A stretch of 6,008 bases of DNA from contig DAOVIP010000131.1 of assembly GCA_030671465.1 (NCBI GenBank), positions 1-6,008 on the forward strand, given 5' to 3'. This stretch comes from Candidatus Aminicenantota bacterium. GTDB taxonomy: Bacteria; Acidobacteriota; Aminicenantia; UBA2199. This document shows, piece by piece, positions 1 through 5,210 of this stretch. Below the pieces are notes generated by a model. That model saw only the letters and a list, made by a program, of their open reading frames with translations. It did no database searches and was not told the origin of the DNA. Made by a program: the position numbers and the translations under genes. The number at the start of each line of letters is the position of its first letter. The first letter of the stretch is position 1.

Positions 1-226
1 GGAGTTTATCTGCCAGGGGATCCAGAATTTTCCCCAGCTCGGTTTCCTGATGAAATCTGCGAGCGATAAACCCGTCCATGAAATCCAGCAGAAGGGTAAA
101 GAAATAGACAAAGATTAACACTGAGTAAATTTCGGGGGTAAAATTCAAAATAAGTAGGAAGAGTACCGGAATCATGGCAATTCTCAACAGGCTCATGCTG
201 TTGGGAACATTCAGCACCTTTTCCAT
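1..226 (-). CDS. CDP-alcohol phosphatidyltransferase, PgsA-like (partial, C-terminus outside window)
   Basis: An integral membrane enzyme that transfers a phosphatidyl group from CDP-diacylglycerol to an alcohol, most likely glycerol-3-phosphate (the PgsA reaction, first step to phosphatidylglycerol). The 75 visible residues begin MEKVLNVPNSMSLLRI, the NxPNxxxxxR opening usual in this family. A hydrophobic helix follows, then the complete CDP-alcohol signature D-x2-DG-x2-AR-x8-G-x3-D-x3-D (DFMDGFIARR...GKILDPLADK, residues about 48-74), including all four metal/catalytic Asp. The family is usually about 180-200 residues, so more than half lies beyond position 1. The frame is open upstream of the ATG at 226 but has no ATG, GTG or TTG before an in-frame stop, so this start is favoured although there is no Shine-Dalgarno. 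It is divergent from the DUF4412-like gene. The substrate alcohol cannot be fixed from this fragment; phosphatidylserine or cardiolipin synthase branches remain possible. Confidence 0.9.
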   Translation of the reverse strand, partial: MEKVLNVPNSMSLLRIAMIPVLFLLILNFTPEIYSVLIFVYFFTLLLDFMDGFIARRFHQETELGKILDPLADKL

Positions 227-232
227 ATCATT

Positions 233-261
233 AAAATAGCCTATTTTGATAAAAAAATCAA
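233..261 (-). promoter_or_regulatory. candidate promoter of the CDP-alcohol phosphatidyltransferase gene
   Basis: On the minus strand a -35-like TTGATT (261-256) is separated by 17 nt from a -10-like TATTTT (238-233). Only 6 nt lie between this -10 and the ATG at 226, so transcription would begin at about the start codon. This agrees with the absence of a Shine-Dalgarno and suggests a leaderless mRNA. Both hexamers match consensus at only 4 of 6 positions in an AT-rich stretch, so chance is possible. Confidence 0.35.
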
Positions 262-311
262 TAGCAGGAGTCAGGGAGGAGGATGTACCTGTTGGTTTTA
301 AAACTTTTTAA

Positions 312-342
312 TTGACATATTTATAAAGGAAAGGTATATAAT
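312..342 (+). promoter_or_regulatory. sigma-70-type promoter for the DUF4412-like gene
   Basis: A perfect -35 TTGACA (312-317) is followed by GGTATATAAT. The -10 can be read as TATATA (335-340, 17-nt spacer) or TATAAT (337-342, 19-nt spacer). Transcription would start near 347-350, about 40 nt upstream of the ATG at 387. This excludes the longer reading frame beginning at 345, because that codon would lie at or upstream of the transcript start. Confidence 0.7.
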
Positions 343-386
343 GGATGGAATTATTTTTTATTTTAAGAATTATAAAAGGAGGGAAA

Positions 387-1190
387 ATGAAACAAATTGG
401 ATATTTGTCAATATTGATTGTATTCTTGACTGTCTCCTCATTTGCCGGAGTGGAATGGGTAAGTAAAATCACCACCACAGGCAATAAAAAAAGTATGCAC
501 AATGAGATGAGTTCCCGGGTTTATGCTCAGGATGGAGATGTAAAGCAGGTTTTTAAGAATGTTTCTAAAAGTAAACGAAATGTGTATGTTGAAGAGGGCT
601 ACTGGCTGTATAAGGGCCAAGAGAACATGATGTACATTGTAAATGACAAGGAAAAAACAGTGACTCCTGTATCGTTGGACTCTTTGCTTCAAATGATGGG
701 TATTGTAGGGCAGTTGGTACAAATCAGTATCTCTGATCAACAAGTTAATGTTGAAGCGTTAAACCAGGAAAAGGTGCTGGGTTATCTGTGTAATCATATA
801 CGAATCACATCAGACTATACCATGAAGATGAAAATCACCGTCATAAAAAAAACCATGATGATAAATGAAGTTAAGGAGATCTGGGCCAGCCCCAAGATCA
901 AACATCTCAAGGAGATCAATCAGGCTTTTTTAAATAAAGATTTTAAAACCGGCTTTGAGGATTTGGATAAAATGATTAAAAAGGAAATGAAACTGATGAA
1001 AAAAATTGGTTTTCCTTTGAAGATCATTACCCATAACATTCAGAAAAACAAAAAGGGAAAGGTAAAAAGTGATTCAATCACCACCATGGAAGTGATAAAA
1101 ATAAATCCCAGAAGTTTTCCCAAATCCTTTTTTGAAATTCCCAAAGATTACCAAGTGGTTGAAGTCTCCACTGGCCCAAATCTTTACTAA
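387..1190 (+). CDS. secreted DUF4412-like protein
   Basis: A 267-residue exported protein of unknown biochemical function. The ATG at 387 is chosen over the in-frame ATG at 345 because AGGAGG lies at 377-382 just before it and because the protein then starts with a clean Sec signal: MKQ, a hydrophobic core at residues 4-16, and probable cleavage after SSFA (residue 20). The mature part opens GVEWVSKITTTG and contains SRVYAQDGDV, YWLYKGQENMMYIVN, a leucine/methionine-rich stretch (98-112), VLGYLCNHIRIT (130-141) and EIWASPKI. It closes with SFFEIPKDYQVVE (247-259), the 'F-IP-Y' ending seen in DUF4412/LolA-like beta-sheet proteins. From memory this matches DUF4412 proteins of Acidobacteriota closely; no search was run. 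Residues 186-225 are rich in Lys and Met. There is one Cys (135) and no lipobox, so the product is probably a soluble periplasmic protein. The gene has its own strong promoter, and a small membrane-protein gene follows it. Confidence 0.8.
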   Translation: MKQIGYLSILIVFLTVSSFAGVEWVSKITTTGNKKSMHNEMSSRVYAQDGDVKQVFKNVSKSKRNVYVEEGYWLYKGQENMMYIVNDKEKTVTPVSLDSLLQMMGIVGQLVQISISDQQVNVEALNQEKVLGYLCNHIRITSDYTMKMKITVIKKTMMINEVKEIWASPKIKHLKEINQAFLNKDFKTGFEDLDKMIKKEMKLMKKIGFPLKIITHNIQKNKKGKVKSDSITTMEVIKINPRSFPKSFFEIPKDYQVVEVSTGPNLY

Positions 1191-1229
1191 TTCAATATCC
1201 ACTTTTCCCGATCCTACAGGAATTGGTTG

Positions 1230-1238
1230 TGTTATAAT
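1230..1238 (+). promoter_or_regulatory. extended -10 element upstream of the 46-residue membrane protein
   Basis: TGTTATAAT (TG at 1230-1231, TATAAT at 1233-1238) is a perfect extended -10 box. No convincing -35 is seen 16-18 nt upstream. The predicted start near 1245 would fall on the AGGA Shine-Dalgarno, leaving a leader of about 12 nt. The small gene might instead be read from the promoter at 312, since only 66 nt separate it from the preceding stop codon. Confidence 0.35.
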
Positions 1239-1256
1239 TTTTTCAGGAATTATCTT

Positions 1257-1397
1257 ATGCTCGATGGACTATCCAAACTCTTTGCCGGAGAGTATGGTAT
1301 CAACGGATTGTTAATGGGCGGATTACTGGTTGTATTTGGGATTATCATCATCTTTGCCACCATTCAGTTAAGCAAGAAGAGGAAGAAGAAAGATTAG
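1257..1397 (+). CDS. small single-pass membrane protein (46 aa)
   Basis: A short gene of 46 codons plus TAG. The protein reads MLDGLSKLFAGEYGINGLLM, then a strongly hydrophobic helix (about residues 18-36, GGLLVVFGIIIIFATIQ), then a basic tail LSKKRKKKD. That gives an N-out/C-in single-pass topology by the positive-inside rule. The ATG at 1257 is preceded at 8 nt by AGGA (1245-1248). The clean order of amphipathic N-terminus, membrane helix, lysine/arginine tail and stop argues for a real gene. It lies 66 nt after the DUF4412-like gene on the same strand. The family is not recognised. Short proteins of this build include OadG-type decarboxylase gamma subunits and small complex-stabilising membrane proteins, but nothing here proves either. 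Confidence 0.65.
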   Translation: MLDGLSKLFAGEYGINGLLMGGLLVVFGIIIIFATIQLSKKRKKKD

Positions 1398-1407
1398 AGT
1401 TAACTCT
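1396..1407. repeat. 12-bp perfect palindrome AGAGTTAACTCT
   Basis: A perfect inverted repeat begins inside the TAG stop of the 46-residue protein gene. Its left half contains GAGTTAA (1397-1403), the same heptamer that is tandemly repeated at 5237-5257. It lacks a loop and a T-run, so it is not a standard terminator. It may be a protein-binding site or a single copy of the repeat. Confidence 0.5.
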
Positions 1408-1413
1408 TGTATT

Positions 1414-1440
1414 GTGGAAATGTGGAAAGGGTGGTGGAAA
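1414..1440 (+). repeat. three copies of GTGGAAA
   Basis: GTGGAAA occurs at 1414-1420, 1422-1428 and 1434-1440, with the last two separated by GGGTG. The stretch is purine/GT-rich and lies in the convergent gap. It may be a small decayed tandem repeat. No function is assigned. Confidence 0.5.
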
Positions 1441-1496
1441 AGGGAAGGATTCGCTTTTTAAACATTCATTTCAAAAGATGTGAAAAAATCGGGATT

Positions 1497-1515
1497 CATT
1501 TATAAGGGATAAATG
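1497..1515 (-). terminator. weak candidate terminator hairpin of the GPP34 gene
   Basis: CATTTAT and ATAAATG form a perfect 7-bp stem around a 5-nt loop (AAGGG on the plus strand). Read on the minus strand, a T6 run follows about 7 nt after the stem (ATCCCGATTTTTTC). The stem is AT-rich and the T-run is displaced, so the call is weak. A second hairpin (TGCATT 1514-1519 with AATGCA 1528-1533) overlaps it and could not form at the same time. Confidence 0.3.
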
Positions 1516-1584
1516 CATTATAAAAAAAATGCAATTCTGAGGTGAAGCTGAAGATTAAGGTAAATAAAAGAACTTATAATAATG

Positions 1585-2250
1585 CTAACGCGAACACAAT
1601 TCCTTGAGCAATATGATTATAAATGCAATCAGGGTGAAAATGATGTGAACCTGGGTTCCTTTAACCGTGTTTTTCAGAGCTTTTGCAAAAACATTTTCTT
1701 TTGAAAGCTCTTTAAGCTGTCGGGCCATTGTTCGGAGACCCCATTTTTCCTTAAAGATTTTTTTGTGATAGTTGCAGACATATATCAGGGCAATCAGAGT
1801 CCGGGTTCTGAAATCCCCTTCTTGGTCATACATCAGGATTTCCTGCAACTTCAGCCGGGTCTGCTGAAGCTGTTTTTCATACCAGATCCGGAAATGGTTT
1901 TTTTTATCCAATACTTCCTTTATTGCCTGCTTTTGAGTTAAATTATTTATTAAAAGCGCTCTATACTTTCTGGATTTTACACTGAGCCTGGCAATACTGT
2001 TTTTTAGTGAACTATCTGATTGGGAAAGTGTATCCAGAACCATGTCGAGTAGAGAATCTCCAATGGGTTCAAGACTGATCGGCTCCAGGGTATCGCCCTG
2101 CAGTTTAAGTTTTCCCATTTCTACTAATTCATATAAAATCGCTACCGGCAAACCGAATTTAATGATGACAGCGGAGGAAGAGGGAAAGGTCTGTTTTTCT
2201 TCATTCAGGGTCAGTAACAGCAGTTCTTCTGAAAATCTCAGGTCTGACAT
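1585..2250 (-). CDS. GPP34 (GOLPH3/Vps74-like) family protein with hydrophobic C-terminus
   Basis: A 221-residue protein of the GPP34 family. Eukaryotic members (GOLPH3, Vps74) bind phosphatidylinositol-4-phosphate on Golgi membranes; bacterial members are of uncertain role. Recognisable blocks in family order are LRFSEELLLLTLNEEKQTF (4-22), KFGLPVAILYELVEMGKLKL (31-50), EPIGDSLLDMVLDTL (61-75; family PTGDxLLDExL), RKYRALLINNL (94-104), DFRTRTLIALIYVC (146-159), and MARQLKELSKENVFAKALKN (175-194). From memory of human GOLPH3, the RxxR pair (R171/R174) aligns with R94/R97, whereas W81 and R90 of the PI4P pocket are not kept (P35 stands where R90 would be). Residues 201-216 (VHIIFTLIAFIIILLK) are hydrophobic enough to insert in the membrane. 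GTG at 2253 directly precedes the ATG at 2250; the ATG is preferred but not proven. It lies 70 nt downstream of the propeller gene and has its own -10 box. Confidence 0.85.
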   Translation of the reverse strand: MSDLRFSEELLLLTLNEEKQTFPSSSAVIIKFGLPVAILYELVEMGKLKLQGDTLEPISLEPIGDSLLDMVLDTLSQSDSSLKNSIARLSVKSRKYRALLINNLTQKQAIKEVLDKKNHFRIWYEKQLQQTRLKLQEILMYDQEGDFRTRTLIALIYVCNYHKKIFKEKWGLRTMARQLKELSKENVFAKALKNTVKGTQVHIIFTLIAFIIILLKELCSR

Positions 2251-2257
2251 CACCTAA

Positions 2258-2287
2258 ATTATATCAGAAATGTTTCACAAGAGTGAA
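2258..2287 (-). promoter_or_regulatory. extended -10 promoter of the GPP34 gene
   Basis: On the minus strand TGATATAAT (2266-2258) is a perfect extended -10 (TG-n-TATAAT). TTCACT (2287-2282), 18 nt upstream, is a 4-of-6 -35 match. The -10 ends 4 nt before the GTG at 2253 and 7 nt before the ATG at 2250, so transcription would begin at or within the start codon. Only AGG abuts the start, with no usable Shine-Dalgarno spacing, so the message is probably leaderless. Confidence 0.55.
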
Positions 2288-2320
2288 GAATATCTGGTTC
2301 CCTGATTTTATTTTGGGATC

Positions 2321-3451
2321 TCAGTTCTTTGGAAGCTGGATAGTGTACTTTATCAATTTGACTTCGCCGTCGTCGTCTTCGGTAAAAACATACAGGTATT
2401 GATCTTTAAACACATAGGTGTTACGTTGGAATCGGTATCCATCCGGCAGTTTCAATTTTGCCCGGTACTGGTACTCTCCCTGTGAAGAGAAAATATCGAT
2501 CTCCTGGACCTGATCGTTGGCCATATCCGGAATAAAGACATAGATAAGTCCAGTATCATCCACCCAGATCCGGTTGAAATACGTACACTGATCCGGCATG
2601 GTTTTCATGAGCTGTTTGATCATGTCGTCAGGAATTTTTCTCCCGTTCAGGGAAAAACTTTCCAGCCGCTTTTGTTTTATATCTGGAGTGATTTTCTTTC
2701 GTTCCCGGCCCATGACTGAAAATGAAAGCATTTTTTTTCCGGTCAGATCGGCTTTTTGAATGGTATAACGGTCATTTTTGCCATAGTATAGATGGCTTCG
2801 GTGATAGGTGACGATGACTCCGGGGGTGGTATTGGCATCTTTGATATTCAGTCTCGCCTGTCCTCCTTCACGGTTGGCAGTGGCCTCCATGACTTCTTCT
2901 GCCGGAATTTCGCAAATCAGGTTTTTCTTTTTGGTCTTCAAATCCACCAGCTCCAACCTGTCACTTCCTTTTTGCTGACCCATCCTGGAGGGAACGTAAA
3001 CAAATCGGTCTTCGTCGATAAAAATTCTTGGAAAGATAAAAGCACCTCCGGGAATTTCAGACTTAAGATATTTTCCCGAAATATCAAAAAAATGTATTTT
3101 GTTCATATCGGGAACAATCACCTTTTTTCCTTTCAAGAAGAAGTTAAAAACCATCCGGTATTCTCCGGGGCCTTCTCCCCTTTTTCCAAACGAATAAAGG
3201 AATTTGCCCTGGGGGGAATATACGAAAAACCGGGAATGCTTGGTGTCAAAAGCAAACAGATTTCCCTGTTCATCCAGTCTGAGAGTGGATACGCTGATTA
3301 ACACCTGATCTCCGGCTGTGCTGGTTTCCCAGATCTTTTTCAGGCCAAAATCCCATTGACCTTTGAGCGGCTGATTCGAATTTTTTATCTCATCAGCTGA
3401 AATAAATAAAAAGAGTAAAAGTAAAAATAGCAAAACAAAAAATTTTTTCAT
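2321..3451 (-). CDS. exported 6-bladed beta-propeller protein
   Basis: A 376-residue secreted protein. The ATG at 3451 is chosen over the frame opening at 3496 because GGAG (3460-3457) sits 5 nt upstream and the protein then begins with a typical Sec signal: MKK, a Leu/Phe core at residues 4-17, and probable cleavage after ISA (19). The mature part shows propeller strands with recurring 'DxxGnlyvxD ... i.vfs.qGkflysfG' units: LRLDEQGNLFAFDT (57-70), VYSPQGKFLYSFGKRGEGPGEY (77-98), KIHFFDISGKYL (118-129), IWVDDTGLIYVFIPD (295-309), IDIFSSQGEYQYR (318-330). GEGPGEY is the hallmark of the 6-bladed beta-propeller family, which resembles NHL repeats and is abundant in Bacteroidota and Aminicenantes. 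No catalytic residues can be named; ligand or protein binding in the periplasm or at the surface is the likely role. It is divergent from the 3604 gene and upstream of the GPP34 gene on the same strand. Confidence 0.85.
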   Translation of the reverse strand: MKKFFVLLFLLLLFLFISADEIKNSNQPLKGQWDFGLKKIWETSTAGDQVLISVSTLRLDEQGNLFAFDTKHSRFFVYSPQGKFLYSFGKRGEGPGEYRMVFNFFLKGKKVIVPDMNKIHFFDISGKYLKSEIPGGAFIFPRIFIDEDRFVYVPSRMGQQKGSDRLELVDLKTKKKNLICEIPAEEVMEATANREGGQARLNIKDANTTPGVIVTYHRSHLYYGKNDRYTIQKADLTGKKMLSFSVMGRERKKITPDIKQKRLESFSLNGRKIPDDMIKQLMKTMPDQCTYFNRIWVDDTGLIYVFIPDMANDQVQEIDIFSSQGEYQYRAKLKLPDGYRFQRNTYVFKDQYLYVFTEDDDGEVKLIKYTIQLPKN

Positions 3452-3484
3452 GTCATCTCCAATATATATATTATTTAAGACGCT

Positions 3485-3500
3485 ATATCGGTTCATATCG
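3485..3500. repeat. two ATATCG direct repeats, 10-bp period
   Basis: ATATCG occurs at 3485-3490 and 3495-3500, one helical turn apart, within CGCTATATCGGTTCATATCG. Lying between divergent genes and about 35-50 bp upstream of the propeller start, it could be an operator half-site pair. No regulator is known and two 6-mers may be chance. Confidence 0.3.
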
Positions 3501-3551
3501 TTTCAAGCCGATTCTTTCTGATTAAAAAAATTTACGAAAAAAGGAACTTCA

Positions 3552-3580
3552 TTCAAATTCAGTTAAAAATAGTTTATAAT
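3552..3580 (+). promoter_or_regulatory. promoter of the 3604-5207 gene pair
   Basis: A -35-like TTCAAA (3552-3557; 4 of 6) and a perfect -10 TATAAT (3575-3580) are separated by 17 nt. Transcription would start near 3587, just ahead of the strong Shine-Dalgarno AAGGAGGT (3590-3597), which is 6 nt before the ATG at 3604. The TTGACA-like ATTTGACA at 3583-3590 lies downstream of the -10 and does not act as its -35. Confidence 0.6.
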
Positions 3581-3603
3581 AAATTTGACAAGGAGGTTAT
3601 GAG

Positions 3604-4950
3604 ATGAAAAAAATATTAATTTCTCTGGTTATAGGTCTGTTAATCGGAGCGGTGGTGGTGTTTTTTATCTTTCACGAGACCACTCCGCAGAAAATTGAGT
3701 CCGTGGATAAAAATAGTTTCTATGAAGTCACATCCAAACTGAATCTGGGGGGGAATTTGTATTTTTACCTGAGTACGGAACAGGTTATCCAGAAGATAGA
3801 AGAATTTGGCGCCAAAATGAGGAAAATTCTGGAAAGCCAGACAACCAAAATCCAAACCGATGGAATCAAACCGCTGCAAGTTTATGATATTGTTTTCGGG
3901 CTCTTAAGAAACAGCGGCCTAATGGAAATCAGTGGTGCCGGCATGAGCTCTATTGCCATTGGCGAGAACCTAAATCACAGTGTTTTTGTACTTCATCATT
4001 ATCCCGATAGGGGAGATGGACTCATCTGGAACCTGATGGATGCCAGTCCGCATGAACAGATGGAGTTGAAAATGCTCCCGGCCAATACGGTCATGGCGGG
4101 TTTTACCGATCTAAAACTGAAATCTCTTTGGAACTGGATAAAAAAGGAAGTGGATGCAAGCAATATACCGGAACTTAAAAAAGGAATTCTTTCCCTGGAA
4201 CCAATGCTGAAATCTCAGGGAATTGAACTGGAAAAATTGCTGGCCTCATTGTCCGGAAGGGCCGGGATGGTTTTATGCCTGGATGAAGAGAAGATGAGCC
4301 GCATACCCATGGGCCCGGTTGCCGCCGATATTCCCAATCCGGATTTTGCCCTGGTATTCTCCGTGAATGACACATATATTTTTGATCTGCTGCAAAAAAT
4401 GATGCCCCCTGCCTCAGATAAAGGAAAATCGGTTGAAAAGAAAATAGTTATTCCGGTTCCTCCCCTACCCTTTCCCATCAAACCTGTAATTTGGCAGAGA
4501 GAAAATCTGCTTTTTTTCGCCAGTAATGAATCAATGGTTGAGTCTATGTTTGCTGCCCAGAAGGGAGATGATAGCCTGTTTAAGACCGAAGAATTTAAAA
4601 AATTGTCTGCTTACATGCCCCCAAAAGGGAACAGCTTCAGATTTATCAGCTCCAGGTTGTTTCGTCTCTTTCTGGAAATTCAGCAAAAAACAGTTCAGGC
4701 ATCTGGGAAATCCATGGAAAAAGATATGGTCCTAAAACAATTGTTTGACCTGTTTCCCAAAGATCTGGCCATGTATGAAGTGACCCAGAACAATAGCGAT
4801 GGAATGGTATTCACTGTCAATCACAAACTCGGTTTTGAATTCATTGCCCTGCTTCCTGCCACTGTCATGGTAGGGGTGATTGCAGCGGTTGTTGTCCCAA
4901 ATTTAATATCAGCAAAACAGAAGAAAATGCAAAAGGAGATCATAAAATGA
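3604..4950 (+). CDS. membrane-anchored envelope protein of unknown function with C-terminal pilin-like helix
   Basis: A 448-residue protein. Residues 1-3 (MKK) and a long hydrophobic helix (4-23) form an uncleaved anchor or signal, placing the bulk outside the cytoplasm. The large middle part includes IKPLQVYDIVFGLL (88-101), a small-residue loop GAGMSSIAIGENL (111-123), FVLHHYPDRGDGLIW (128-142) and LPANTVMAGFTDLKL (158-172). The last resembles the 'LPAdT...D' block of DUF3352-type proteins, but family membership is not established. A proline-rich stretch IVIPVPPLPFPIKP lies at 281-294. Residues 410-438 (GFEFIALLPATVMVGVIAAVVVPNLISAK) align without gaps to a type IV pilin N-terminal helix, followed by a lysine-rich tail. 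AAGGAGGT sets the start. It overlaps the next gene by ATGA, so the two products are probably translated together. Function unknown; a substrate-binding or assembly role at the envelope is only a guess. Confidence 0.75.
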   Translation: MKKILISLVIGLLIGAVVVFFIFHETTPQKIESVDKNSFYEVTSKLNLGGNLYFYLSTEQVIQKIEEFGAKMRKILESQTTKIQTDGIKPLQVYDIVFGLLRNSGLMEISGAGMSSIAIGENLNHSVFVLHHYPDRGDGLIWNLMDASPHEQMELKMLPANTVMAGFTDLKLKSLWNWIKKEVDASNIPELKKGILSLEPMLKSQGIELEKLLASLSGRAGMVLCLDEEKMSRIPMGPVAADIPNPDFALVFSVNDTYIFDLLQKMMPPASDKGKSVEKKIVIPVPPLPFPIKPVIWQRENLLFFASNESMVESMFAAQKGDDSLFKTEEFKKLSAYMPPKGNSFRFISSRLFRLFLEIQQKTVQASGKSMEKDMVLKQLFDLFPKDLAMYEVTQNNSDGMVFTVNHKLGFEFIALLPATVMVGVIAAVVVPNLISAKQKKMQKEIIK

Positions 4951-5207
4951 AGCTAAATGTGAAAGCCTTTGGCCTGACCTGCGGCTTATTTGTCGGAGTG
5001 GGTCTTTTTCTGGTTACCTGGTGGATTATTTTATTTTCCGGTGCTACCAACGAGGTGACTTTTATCGGGAAGGTTTACCGGGGTTATACCATCAGTCCCT
5101 TGGGCAGCGTCATCGGCCTGGCCTGGGGACTGGTAGATGGATTTATTGGCGGTGCAATATTTGCCTGGCTGTATAATTTTTTTGCGGGAAAAGGAGAGAA
5201 GAAATAA
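4947..5207 (+). CDS. small two-helix membrane protein ('bacteriophage holin'-annotated family)
   Basis: An 86-residue membrane protein. A first hydrophobic segment spans residues 8-31 (FGLTCGLFVGVGLFLVTWWIILF). A short polar loop carries GYTISPLGS (46-54), followed by a glycine-rich second segment at about 55-79 (VIGLAWGLVDGFIGGAIFAWLYNFF) and a basic GKGEKK tail. The KxFGLxxG...GY.iSPlGSxIGxxWGxxDGFIGGxxxAWLYN pattern matches a widespread chromosomal family that pipelines often label 'bacteriophage holin'. No phage gene is nearby, so lytic function should not be assumed. The ATG at 4947 overlaps the TGA of the preceding gene (ATGA), and AAGGAG (4933-4938) lies 8 nt upstream within that gene, pointing to translational coupling and a joint role in the envelope. 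Confidence 0.8.
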   Translation: MKLNVKAFGLTCGLFVGVGLFLVTWWIILFSGATNEVTFIGKVYRGYTISPLGSVIGLAWGLVDGFIGGAIFAWLYNFFAGKGEKK

Positions 5208-5210
5208 GCA

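Larger units (their letters stand above)
1398..1584. other. gene-free convergent intergenic region
   Basis: This 187-bp gap separates the plus-strand small membrane protein from the minus-strand GPP34 gene. It holds the rest of the AGAGTTAACTCT palindrome, three copies of GTGGAAA (1414-1420, 1422-1428, 1434-1440) and two overlapping AT-rich hairpins around 1497-1533. No further reading frame with a plausible start and composition is seen. Confidence 0.6.
3452..3603. other. divergent promoter region
   Basis: This 152-bp AT-rich spacer lies between two divergent exported-protein genes. It contains the promoter and Shine-Dalgarno of the 3604 gene, the GGAG ribosome site of the propeller gene (3457-3460), an alternating AATATATATATT tract (3461-3472) and two ATATCG repeats with a 10-bp period (3485-3490, 3495-3500). 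I could not pick a convincing promoter for the propeller gene: TTGAAA exists on the minus strand near 3501-3506 but has no well-placed -10. Confidence 0.5.

Noticed and set aside
345..386. Longer start for the DUF4412-like protein at 345
   Set aside because: It lies at or upstream of the predicted transcript start, has no Shine-Dalgarno, and would put a charged segment before a clean signal peptide that starts at 387.
438..743. 101-codon minus-strand frame
   Set aside because: Antisense shadow of the DUF4412-like gene, with no initiation signal and a composition unlike a real protein.
1203..1225. Hairpin CCGATCCTACAGGAATTGG after the DUF4412-like gene
   Set aside because: The pairing is interrupted, the loop would be only 2-3 nt, and no T-run follows directly.
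1514..1533. TGCATT/AATGCA hairpin as a terminator
   Set aside because: Six AT-rich pairs with the A/T run inside the loop rather than after the stem; not a rho-independent terminator.
2291..2320. Terminator between the propeller and GPP34 genes
   Set aside because: Only a 4-bp TCCC/GGGA pairing with a large loop is present.
2792..3301. 169-codon plus-strand frame
   Set aside because: It lies wholly antisense within the well-supported propeller gene, has no ribosome site and no recognisable domain.
3452..3496. Longer start for the beta-propeller protein at 3496
   Set aside because: The start at 3451 has GGAG at the right distance and begins the signal peptide directly; the extra 15 residues are polar and overlap the AT-rich regulatory stretch.
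4215..4481. Minus-strand frames inside the 448-residue gene
   Set aside because: Shadow frames with atypical residue composition and no ribosome site.
4947..5207. Phage holin / prophage remnant
   Set aside because: The family label is an automatic one; no endolysin, tail, integrase or attachment site is visible, and the gene is coupled to a chromosomal envelope gene.
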